Origin: Acidobacteria bacterium RIFCSPLOWO2_12_FULL_68_19
GTDB taxonomy: Bacteria; Acidobacteriota; Vicinamibacteria; Vicinamibacterales; UBA2999
Assembly: GCA_001767525.1 (NCBI GenBank)
Contig: MELF01000038.1
Location: 30,591-94,590, forward strand
Direction: 5' to 3'
Length of the DNA stretch: 64,000 nucleotides
Part shown: one piece after another, positions 51,714-58,816 of the stretch
Position numbering within the stretch: position 1 is the stretch's first letter
Layout of the letters: each line of letters starts with the position of its first letter
Notes under the pieces: generated by a model
Seen by the model: only the letters and a program-made list of their open reading frames with translations
Database searches by the model: none
Told to the model about the DNA's origin: nothing
Program-made: the position numbers and the translations under genes

Positions 51714-51797
51714 AGAACACGCTTCAACGGGCCACAGAGGCACAGAGACACAGCGTTCGAATCAGGGCTTCTCCGTGTCTCCGTGTGGCCCGTGTCG
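51714..51797. repeat. CACAGAG-type inverted repeat between convergent genes
   Basis: GGCCACAGAGGCACAGAGAC on the left (about 51729-51748) is mirrored by CTCCGTGTCTCCGTGTGGCC on the right (about 51770-51789). The arms are imperfect. It lies between the DUF5916 and M20 genes and could terminate both. Confidence 0.6.
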
Positions 51798-51799
51798 TC

Positions 51800-53323
51800 T
51801 CACATCGTCAGCAGCGCGGCGATCGTGAGGATGCCCGTGAACAGATGCCCGAGCCGCAGGTTCTCGTTCTCCGCAGCCTGGTTGTTGTCGAAGTTGACGG
51901 TCGGCAGCACGATGGCGGGCGCGCCCATCGCCTCGATGAACCGCGCCGTGCTCATCCGCTGGCCCATGGTCCGGATGAGCACCGGCGCCTCCCCCAGCAT
52001 GCGCGTAACCGCCGAGGTGACCCGCTGCGCCTCCGGCGCCAGCGGCGGCGTCCGCCACGCGTCGCCGGCGCCGCCGCGCAGCACCACCTTCGCCAGGCGC
52101 GGGTATCGACTGCGGGTCTCGTCGTCGGGCTCGGAGTGCACCACGTGGTAGCCCTGCGCGCGGATATGCGCCAGGAGCTTGTCGGCCATGGCCGTGGCGG
52201 GCGTCTCCTTCACGAGGCGCACTTCCAGGAACGCCGTCGCGCGATCGGGGATGACCACCGTCGCGTCCCCGCCGATGACGCCACTCGCCAGTCCGCGGAT
52301 GTTGAGGGCGGGCAACTGCAGCGCCTGCTGCAGCGAGAGGTCCGCGCGCTCGGGCGCCGCAATCCCGAGCAGCTTCATGAGACCGGCAGGCTCGTCCGGC
52401 ACGGCGTCGAGCATCGCCTGTTCCTCCGCCGTCAGCGGGACGACCCCGTCGTAGAACCCCTCGACGAGCACACGCCCCTCGTCGTCTTTCATCGAGGACA
52501 AGAGCCGCGCGAGCCGGAGCGCCGGATTCGGCACCCAGTTGCCGTAGTTGCCGCTGTTCACGCCGACCTTCGGTCCGTACACGGTGAGGTCGAGCGCCAG
52601 GAGCCCGCGCACGCCGAAGGCGATCGTCGGCCGGCCGCTCGAATGCGCCGGCCCTTCGAGCAGCATCATGAGGTCGCCGGTGAGCTTGTCGCGATACTTG
52701 GAGATGGCCGCCGTCAGGCTCGCCGACCCGACCTCGGCATCGAGAACCACCCGCACATTGGACGACGGCGCCATGCCGGTGGCCTTCAGGGCATCAATCG
52801 CCGACAGCAGCGCGACGATCGGCGCCTTGTCGTCGGCGGCGGACCGTCCGTAGAGCCGCCAGTTCGGATCGAACGTGTCGAGCGTGCGCAGGTTCGGAAT
52901 GTCCTTGCCGCCCTCTTCCAGCCGCCCCGTGCGCAGCACCGGCACGAACGGATTCGCCTGCTTCCACGCCCGCAGATCGACCGGCTGGCCGTCGTAGTGC
53001 GCCCAGACGAGCAGCGTCCGCGTGGCGCCGGGCACCCTGAGCTCGCCCCAGACCAGCGGATTCGCGTCCGTGGCGAGGATCTCCGTCGTGAAGCCGCGCC
53101 GGCGCAGCATGTCGCGAAGCAGCTGCGCGTTGCGGCGCATGTTCTCGGCGTCGACGGGTGTGTTGGGAATCGAGATGAGATCGACCAGCTCAGACACGAT
53201 CGCGCGCTGGTGGGAGGCGACGTAGCGGTCGAGCCCGGCGCGAGCCTCCTGCGCGGGCGCGACGCCCTGGGCCGCGAGGGTGAGCGCCGCGACCAGACCG
53301 ATACCGCGCAGACGGGCAGTCAT
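51800..53323 (-). CDS. M20-family peptidase homologue with substituted active-site residues
   Basis: 507 residues with a signal peptide (GVAPAQEAR). The M20 landmarks are H109-Y-D111 in VWAHYDGQPVD (first metal site) and D164-D-K in GRSAADDKAP. The next motif reads L-D195-A196-E197-V-G-S instead of E-E-E-x-G-S: the metal-ligand Glu is kept but the general-base Glu is Ala196. Near the C-terminus NFDNNQAAENENLRLG has Ala483 where family members have His after NNQ. Two key residues are thus missing, so it is probably a binding protein or regulator rather than a hydrolase. Lone gene, reverse strand. Confidence 0.85.
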   Translation of the reverse strand: MTARLRGIGLVAALTLAAQGVAPAQEARAGLDRYVASHQRAIVSELVDLISIPNTPVDAENMRRNAQLLRDMLRRRGFTTEILATDANPLVWGELRVPGATRTLLVWAHYDGQPVDLRAWKQANPFVPVLRTGRLEEGGKDIPNLRTLDTFDPNWRLYGRSAADDKAPIVALLSAIDALKATGMAPSSNVRVVLDAEVGSASLTAAISKYRDKLTGDLMMLLEGPAHSSGRPTIAFGVRGLLALDLTVYGPKVGVNSGNYGNWVPNPALRLARLLSSMKDDEGRVLVEGFYDGVVPLTAEEQAMLDAVPDEPAGLMKLLGIAAPERADLSLQQALQLPALNIRGLASGVIGGDATVVIPDRATAFLEVRLVKETPATAMADKLLAHIRAQGYHVVHSEPDDETRSRYPRLAKVVLRGGAGDAWRTPPLAPEAQRVTSAVTRMLGEAPVLIRTMGQRMSTARFIEAMGAPAIVLPTVNFDNNQAAENENLRLGHLFTGILTIAALLTM

Positions 53324-53431
53324 GTCCGCTCCCTGTTCGATACGGCGAAGGCGCCTCCGGCCGTCCCCGGTAATTCCGTGCGGCCGATTATACGCCTGGT
53401 GTAGAGTGTCGCTGTTTCAAGGGAGGGACCC

Positions 53432-54526
53432 GTGACTCGCACGCACCTTTGCGCGGCCGTCCTCGGCGGAACGGTCCTGGTCGCGGTCGGGACAGGAGCG
53501 CAGACGCGCAGCCTGCCGACCTTCGAAGTCGACAAGGCCTGGCCCGCGTTGCCGCCCAAGTGGAAGCTGGGCGATCCGTCGAGCTTCGCCATCGATGCCA
53601 GGGACAATGTCTGGCTCCTCCATCGGCCGCGCACGCTGCTCGAACCCGCGGCGGCGAAGATGGCGGCGCCGGCGGTCATCGTGTTCGACCAGGCCGGCAA
53701 TTTCGTCAGGGCCTGGGGCGGTGACGCGCCCGGCTACCAGTGGCCCGAGCGCGAACATGGGATCCACATCGACGCTCGCGGCTTCGTCTGGGTGACCGGC
53801 AACAACTGCCCCACCAACGGCATCAAGAACCTCAGACCGGTGGCCGACGACCAGGTCCTGAAGTTCACGCAAGAGGGGAAGTTCGTCCTCCAGATCGGAG
53901 GGACCAGCGAGAGCAAGGGAAACGCCGACACGCGGAACGTGCACCGCGCGGCCGACGTGTTCGTCCATCCGGCGACCAACGAGGCGTTCGTCGCCGACGG
54001 CTACGGCAACCGCCGCGTCGTCGTCTTCGACGCCGACACCGGCGCCTTCAAGCGGATGTGGGGCGCCTTCGGCAACGCGCCGACCGACGAGGACAACTGC
54101 ATGGTGATGACGCCGAAGACCTTTCCGGCCGGTCCGGGTCCGCAGCAGTTCAACATCGTCCACGCGCTGCGCGTGTCGAGGGACGGGCTGGTGTACGTCG
54201 CCGACCGCGAGAACCGCCGCGTGCAGGCATTCACCCCGCAGGGCACGTTCGTGAACCAGCTCGTCAAGACCGACACGCCGTTTGCGCGCAACCTGGCGCT
54301 GTCACACGACCCGGACCAGCAGTTCATCTACGTCGGCAACGGCAAGGAGATCTCGATTGTCGATCGCAAGACGCTGACGATCGCCGGCGCCATCGCCGTG
54401 CCCGGGCTCGTCGGCGCGGGCCACCAGATCGCCGTCGACTCGAAGGGGAATCTCTATATCGCGGCAACCGGCAACGGCCTGCAGAAGCTGACGTTCAAAG
54501 GAATGTCGGCCGCCTCGACGCGCTAG
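53432..54526 (+). CDS. Secreted NHL-repeat beta-propeller protein (PAL-like)
   Basis: 364 residues from a GTG with GGGAGG 7 bases upstream. Signal peptide to about VGTGAQTR, then an NHL propeller: GDPSSFAIDARDNVWLLHRP, EHGIHIDARGFVWVTGNNCP, HALRVSRDGLVYVADRENRR, GHQIAVDSKGNLYIAATGNG. Of the three NHL proteins in this window it is the closest by eye to PAL lyases, with NADTRNVHRAADVFVHPATN resembling the PAM lyase region. The substrate is unknown. It follows the M20 homologue divergently. Confidence 0.82.
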   Translation: MTRTHLCAAVLGGTVLVAVGTGAQTRSLPTFEVDKAWPALPPKWKLGDPSSFAIDARDNVWLLHRPRTLLEPAAAKMAAPAVIVFDQAGNFVRAWGGDAPGYQWPEREHGIHIDARGFVWVTGNNCPTNGIKNLRPVADDQVLKFTQEGKFVLQIGGTSESKGNADTRNVHRAADVFVHPATNEAFVADGYGNRRVVVFDADTGAFKRMWGAFGNAPTDEDNCMVMTPKTFPAGPGPQQFNIVHALRVSRDGLVYVADRENRRVQAFTPQGTFVNQLVKTDTPFARNLALSHDPDQQFIYVGNGKEISIVDRKTLTIAGAIAVPGLVGAGHQIAVDSKGNLYIAATGNGLQKLTFKGMSAASTR

Positions 54527-54613
54527 CTCGGGTCCTTCAGAAACGACTCGTTTCGCGTCCTTTCTTTCCGGTGCGGAGCTTCGCGACCATGGCCCTCCGA
54601 ACTGGAGCCGTTG

Positions 54614-54639
54614 AGTATGATCATACTGTGAGTCATACT
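54614..54639 (+). promoter_or_regulatory. Operator of the RHH/MazF module: palindrome plus third half-site
   Basis: AGTATGATCATACT at 54614-54627 is a perfect 14-base palindrome, and a further TCATACT half-site lies at 54633-54639, 7 bases before the antitoxin ATG. Ribbon-helix-helix antitoxins bind such tandem half-sites and repress their own operon. Confidence 0.7.
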
Positions 54640-54645
54640 GTTGTT

Positions 54646-54948
54646 ATGCCAGGGATCAATCGAGTCACCATCACGTTGCCTGCGGGTCTCCTCGAGGAAG
54701 TGGATCGGCTCGAGCGGAACCGGAGCCGCTTCATCGCTGACGCTGTCCAGCGTGAGGTCACCCGTCGCCGTCACGCTGCGCTCCTCGAGTCAGTGCGAAG
54801 TCCCCATCCAGAAACGACGCAGTCGGTTGACGTCGGATTGGCTGACTGGACCTCCGAGTTGCCGGATGACGAAGGCCTCCTCGATCCGTCCGGCGGCACT
54901 GCCGTTCGCTGGGTCGAGGGCGAGGGCTGGATCAAGGAGCCCGCGTGA
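54646..54948 (+). CDS. Ribbon-helix-helix antitoxin
   Basis: 100 residues. N-terminal MPGINRVTITLPAGLLEEVD then NRSRFIADAVQREVTRRRHA is a CopG/MazE-type ribbon-helix-helix DNA-binding domain. The acidic tail DWTSELPDDEGLLDPSGGTA would bind the toxin. The GTG of the downstream MazF gene (54945) overlaps its TGA. ATG 54646 is chosen because the operator and half-site end just before it. It is the first of two similar modules in this window (the other at 61090). Confidence 0.85.
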   Translation: MPGINRVTITLPAGLLEEVDRLERNRSRFIADAVQREVTRRRHAALLESVRSPHPETTQSVDVGLADWTSELPDDEGLLDPSGGTAVRWVEGEGWIKEPA

Positions 54949-55295
54949 CGGTCGAACGTGGCACCGTCGTTCTCGTCGAACTTGATCCCACTGTGGGCCA
55001 CGAGCAACGAGGCGTGCGACCGTGCGTGGCTGTCAGCGATCCCGTCGTGAATGCTGATCAGCGGTTCCCGCTGATTGCCGTCGTGCCCGTGACCGGCACG
55101 GCGGGTGTCGGTGCACTGTATCCGGCCCTCGCACCGGGGAGCAGCAGCGGCCTCGCGAAGCCGTCGTTTGCGCTGGTCGATCACGTTCGTTCAATTGACA
55201 AGCGCCGAATCCGCAGGATGTTTGGGCAAGTCTCGCCTTCAGAACTTGCGAGCATCGACCGGGGGCTCGAGCTCTTCCTGGGCCTGGGGGGCTGA
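54945..55295 (+). CDS. MazF/PemK-family endoribonuclease toxin
   Basis: 116 residues: RGTVVLVELDPTVGHEQRGV and RPCVAVSDPVVNADQRFPLI, the typical beta-barrel start of MazF, with GLAKPSFALVDHVRSIDKRR and a C-terminal Leu-rich helix. The Arg in EQRGVRP and the Thr/Ser in the following strand are the usual catalytic residues. It cuts mRNA at short single-stranded motifs. GTG start, coupled to the antitoxin. Confidence 0.9.
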   Translation: MTVERGTVVLVELDPTVGHEQRGVRPCVAVSDPVVNADQRFPLIAVVPVTGTAGVGALYPALAPGSSSGLAKPSFALVDHVRSIDKRRIRRMFGQVSPSELASIDRGLELFLGLGG

Positions 55296-55405
55296 GTCAG
55301 GCTCCGACTCTCGCAAGCCCCGTTGGGATGACCGGGGCTATCCCTCGACCAGGTGCCCCTGTTTCAGGAGTGTCGCCGCCGGTCTAGGAAGGCCTGGGGC
55401 CTTCG

Positions 55406-56524
55406 TTACCGGCCGATGTCTCCGTCGCTGTCTCCTCCAGTGGCGTTGTCCTGCAGTTCGGGATTTGGTCCCTTGCCTTCGCGGTAGAGGCGCTCGGCGG
55501 CGCGCGTGTTGGCGAGCATCCCGAGGAGACCGTAATTGCCTTCGTGGCAGGTCGATTCGTACGCCTGATTCAGCCGATCCGGCGTCCGCTCCCACGGCAC
55601 CTCGAGCGTCCAGGGGCTGGTCCACGTCGTGGGGTCTTCGACCGTGACGCGGTACATGATGCGCGAGTCGGATACCCGCGTGAGCCGCTCGACCAGGTGC
55701 AGGTTCTCCCGGGAGCCGCGGAAGTCCATCTTCTGCGTGAAGTTCGCCGTATCGATGACCAGCGCGGCCCCCTCCCAGCGCCCCCGGGAGTCGCCCTGCA
55801 GCAGCCGGATCTTCGACGGCAGATGGGCCGAACCGTCGACGGGGATCGTGCGGACGAACCCCTGCCCCTGCCCCGAGTCGTGGTAGATGCCGACGGCGCC
55901 GCGCGACTGCACGATCCGGTACGTCGCGCCGAGGTTCGGCATCGCCGCGCCGAAGCAGCGCTCGGTGTTCTGCCGGTCCTCAGGGCCGTCGGCGCGGTTC
56001 ATGCGCGCGATGTTGTAGTGGGGCGGCGGCTCCTTCCGGCGCGGAGAGATCGGCCCCGGCCGCCCGCCCGAGGTGCCCTGCAGCAGCGCCTCGAGGTATT
56101 CCCGCATCGCCGCGAGACGGGCCCGCGCCTCCGGCGTCATCGGCGGAACCTTCCCGTCCGGCGGATCGACGATGAGCGCGGTCCGGCGGTCGGCGAGCCG
56201 GGTCGGCGGCGCCAGCCAGTGCTGGTTGTAGGCCTGGGCGACATCGCGCTCGGTGCCGCGCAGCGACCGATCGTCGCGCCCGGGACGAGACGCCACGTCC
56301 TGCTCGATCGCGTCGGCCTCCTCCGGCGTCAGCACCGGCTTGCCGGCGAATTTCGCGGGCCGCTCGAGGGGCGTGAGCGTCTCGCCGGTCCAGACGCCCT
56401 GCAGGTCCGGCTCTCCCCACGGCGTCGTCGGCGGCGTATACGTCCCCTGCGCGGTGAGGGCGACCGCCGCGAGCACCAGGGACGCGACAGTCGCCGGAAC
56501 GAGCGCGACGGCTCGAAACCTCAT
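55406..56524 (-). CDS. Secreted 'PDLQGVW' family protein, hypothetical
   Basis: 372 residues with GGGAGGAG just before ATG 56524. Signal peptide to about ALTAQGTY, then TPWGEPDLQGVWTGETLTPL, a segment PAKFAGKPVLTPEEADAIEQ, and the core SRGRWEGAALVIDTANFTQK, GSRENLHLVERLTRVSDSRI. It is a longer paralogue of the family at 6196, 22583 and 56630. The family lacks a characterised member; the conserved RWEG and DT residues are the common feature. Confidence 0.75.
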   Translation of the reverse strand: MRFRAVALVPATVASLVLAAVALTAQGTYTPPTTPWGEPDLQGVWTGETLTPLERPAKFAGKPVLTPEEADAIEQDVASRPGRDDRSLRGTERDVAQAYNQHWLAPPTRLADRRTALIVDPPDGKVPPMTPEARARLAAMREYLEALLQGTSGGRPGPISPRRKEPPPHYNIARMNRADGPEDRQNTERCFGAAMPNLGATYRIVQSRGAVGIYHDSGQGQGFVRTIPVDGSAHLPSKIRLLQGDSRGRWEGAALVIDTANFTQKMDFRGSRENLHLVERLTRVSDSRIMYRVTVEDPTTWTSPWTLEVPWERTPDRLNQAYESTCHEGNYGLLGMLANTRAAERLYREGKGPNPELQDNATGGDSDGDIGR

Positions 56525-56629
56525 GTCTCCTCCCACGCGCACTGGATACTAGAGAGCCCCGCGGCCGGTGTCAACCCACGCGCGCGTCCGTGCTACCATC
56601 CCGGCCGCACGCGCTCGGGAAACCCACTC

Positions 56630-57613
56630 ATGCGAACCGCACTCACCCACCTGTTGAGCGCCGCCGCCGGGGCGCTCGTGGTCGGCGCCGTCGTGCTGCT
56701 CGGCACCCGCTCCGGCGGCCCCGAGGGCGCCGGCACGCCCGGCGAGATTCCGCGCACGGCCGAGGGGCACCCCGACGTCAGCGGCATCTGGCAGGCGAAC
56801 TCGTCGGCGCATTGGGACCTGCTGTCGCACGAGGCGCGCCCGATGGTGGCGCAGCCGGGCGCCTACCCGGACGTGCCGGTGCTGGCCGCGCCTGTCGTCG
56901 CCCTCGGCGCGACCGGCTGGATCCCGGCCGATCTCGGGGTCGTCGACGGCGACGAGATTCCGTACCAGCCGTGGGCCGCGGCCCGGCAGCGCGAGAACCT
57001 CGCTAACAGGCTCGATCGCGACCCGGAGATCCGGTGCTACCTGCCGGGCATCCCGCGCGCGATGTACATGCCATACAAGTTCCAGATCATTCAGGGCCCG
57101 GCCAAGGTCATGATGGCCTTTGAATTCAGGAACGCCGAGCGGACCATCCACCTGGACGAGGTCGTGCAGTACCCGGGCGACGCGTTCATGGGGCATTCGG
57201 TGGGGCGCTGGGAAGGCGACACGCTCGTCGTGGACGTGTCGCGGTTCACGCCGTACACGTGGTTCGACCGGGCGGGCAACTTCCACAGCGACGCGCTGCG
57301 TGTCACCGAGCGCTACACGCCGATGACGCGCGACGCGATCCGGTACGAGGCGCGCATCGAGGACCCGAAGGTGTTCACGCGTCCATGGACGATCCGGCTG
57401 CCGCTCTACCGTCGTCTCGAGCCGGAAGCGCGGCTGATTCCGCACCGCTGCATGGAGATGGCCGAGGAGACGGCGCTCGGCCACCTGCGCAGGCAGCCGC
57501 TCGTCCGGCGCTGGGAAAGCAGAACGATGGTCGTCGACGTGACGCGGAGGGTCCCCGCGGCGGAAGAGGAGCTGTACCGGCTCCAGGTTTCCGGCAATCC
57601 GCCGGAGAACTAA
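56630..57613 (+). CDS. Secreted 'PDVSGIW' family protein, hypothetical
   Basis: 327 residues: membrane-anchor-like signal (LLSAAAGALVVGAVVLLG), EGHPDVSGIWQANSSAHWDL, CYLPGIPRAMYMPYKFQI, and the core MGHSVGRWEGDTLVVDVSRF, TWFDRAGNFHSDALRVTERY. The middle section ALGATGWIPADLGVVDGDEI differs from the other three copies. Divergent from the paralogue at 55406, 105 bases apart. The period-7 repeat at 57620 follows it. Confidence 0.75.
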   Translation: MRTALTHLLSAAAGALVVGAVVLLGTRSGGPEGAGTPGEIPRTAEGHPDVSGIWQANSSAHWDLLSHEARPMVAQPGAYPDVPVLAAPVVALGATGWIPADLGVVDGDEIPYQPWAAARQRENLANRLDRDPEIRCYLPGIPRAMYMPYKFQIIQGPAKVMMAFEFRNAERTIHLDEVVQYPGDAFMGHSVGRWEGDTLVVDVSRFTPYTWFDRAGNFHSDALRVTERYTPMTRDAIRYEARIEDPKVFTRPWTIRLPLYRRLEPEARLIPHRCMEMAEETALGHLRRQPLVRRWESRTMVVDVTRRVPAAEEELYRLQVSGNPPEN

Positions 57614-57619
57614 TACGAG

Positions 57620-57647
57620 GCGGTAGCCGGTAGGTGGTAGCCGGTAG
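57620..57647. repeat. Period-7 tandem repeat, CCGGTAG family (4 units)
   Basis: GCGGTAG, CCGGTAG, GTGGTAG, CCGGTAG, the same unit order as part of 22508-22570. Between convergent genes. Confidence 0.8.
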
Positions 57648-57652
57648 CCGAC

Positions 57653-58066
57653 TCAGCGGCGGCCGGGCGGCGCGCCGATGTCGGTCGAGCCGAGGAACAG
57701 CGTCCGGCCGTCTGGGAGCGTCATGTCGCGCCCGTTGGCGCGGCGCGAGCCATCCTTCGCGCGGTAGCCGTCGACCACAATGACCGTGCCTGGAAGGAGC
57801 GCTTCCTTGGTGAAGCCGCGCCGGAAGAGGACGTTCGGCGTACCCGCCTCGATCGCCCACTGCTCCGCCTTGCCCCCGGGGAGCGGCACCTCGATGTGGA
57901 TCCAGACGTGCGGGTTCACCCACTCCATCCTCTTCACAACCGCGCGCTCGAACCTCACCGGCCGGTTGGCGTCGAACTCGGCCGCAAAGGAATGATGCGC
58001 GGCGGCCGGCAGAGCCGGCGCGACGAGCAGACCGGCGGCAACCGCTCCGAGAGCCAGGTTTCTCAT
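57653..58066 (-). CDS. DUF6152 family secreted protein
   Basis: 137 residues: signal peptide ending PAAAHHSFAAEFD, then KRMEWVNPHVWIHIEV, WAIEAGTPNVLFRRGFTKEA and RDMTLPDGRTLFLGST. The mature HH N-terminus, WVNPHVW and G.P pattern are the DUF6152 hallmark, better conserved here than in the copy at 12806. ATG 58066. Function unknown; metal binding by the exposed N-terminal His is plausible. Divergent from the HbpS-like gene. Confidence 0.8.
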   Translation of the reverse strand: MRNLALGAVAAGLLVAPALPAAAHHSFAAEFDANRPVRFERAVVKRMEWVNPHVWIHIEVPLPGGKAEQWAIEAGTPNVLFRRGFTKEALLPGTVIVVDGYRAKDGSRRANGRDMTLPDGRTLFLGSTDIGAPPGRR

Positions 58067-58104
58067 GGCGTTAGGGATACCGCCGAAACCGGAGCGTGTC
58101 AAGG

Positions 58105-58110
58105 TATGAT
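58105..58110 (+). promoter_or_regulatory. Candidate -10 element before the HbpS-like gene
   Basis: TATGAT, about 40 bases before the ATG at 58152. No clear -35 element is visible. Confidence 0.25.
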
Positions 58111-58151
58111 CCGGCCACCAACCGGCCCAGTTCGCACAGAAGGAGACGCTG

Positions 58152-58667
58152 ATGCGCACCCACTCTCTGCTGTTGCTCCTCGTTCTGGTAGCTGCCCCGC
58201 TGGCGGCACCGCTCTCGGCGGCCCAGACGCGCGGGGAGGTCAAGCTGACCAGGGATATCAAGGTCATCTCGAGCGCCGGCGCCCGCGCCCTGGCCGACGC
58301 CTGCAGCGCCTGGGCCGAGCGGAACGAGACCACCGTCGCCATGGCGATCCTCGACTGGGGCGGCCACGTCATCGAGTCTCACGCCATGGAGGGGGCGGCC
58401 GCCAACGCGATCGACACCGCGCTGCTCAAGGCCAAGTCGGCGCTCAGGTGGCGCCGGCCGACGTCGGAAACGAACCGGATCGTTCGGAGCGGCGAGAATC
58501 TGGCGCCGACCTTCATGAACGACTTCCCGCAGCCCGGCGCCCTGCCGATCGTCCTGGACGGACAGGTGATCGGCGCCATGGGCGTCTCGAGCGAGAGCGG
58601 CGAGAAGTGCGCCCAGGCGGCCATCGAGGAGGTCTTCAAGGGCCGGGCGACCTTCGTCGGCCGGTAG
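58152..58667 (+). CDS. HbpS/GlcG-like protein (DUF336), secreted
   Basis: 171 residues: signal peptide (LSAAQTRGE), then ITSAGARALADACSAWAE-type helix, AMAILDWGGHVIESHAMEGA, and the conserved NDFPQPGALPIVLDGQVIGA with MGVSSESGEKCAQAAIEEV. HbpS and GlcG proteins fold as small alpha/beta sandwiches; HbpS binds haem, others may bind cobalamin or act in glycolate metabolism. In a window with three haem proteins a periplasmic haem-binding role is attractive but unproven. AAGGAG precedes the ATG. Confidence 0.85.
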   Translation: MRTHSLLLLLVLVAAPLAAPLSAAQTRGEVKLTRDIKVISSAGARALADACSAWAERNETTVAMAILDWGGHVIESHAMEGAAANAIDTALLKAKSALRWRRPTSETNRIVRSGENLAPTFMNDFPQPGALPIVLDGQVIGAMGVSSESGEKCAQAAIEEVFKGRATFVGR

Positions 58668-58762
58668 ACCAGCCTCCGATCCCAGCCGGCCCACGCACGG
58701 CGAAGACGTAGAGACTTGAGTTCTGCGGCTCGTCTTCGTCTTGACAGCGCGCGCTTTCCGCC

Positions 58763-58791
58763 TTGACCAAACGGCCGTCCGGTCGTATCGT
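58763..58791 (+). promoter_or_regulatory. Candidate sigma-70 promoter of the third haem/propeller gene
   Basis: TTGACC (58763-58768), 17 bases, TATCGT (58786-58791), 25 bases before the ATG at 58817. The -35 differs from consensus at the last base and the -10 at two bases. Confidence 0.5.
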
Positions 58792-58816
58792 CGCCGCTAC
58801 GGAGGAGGTCGAACGT

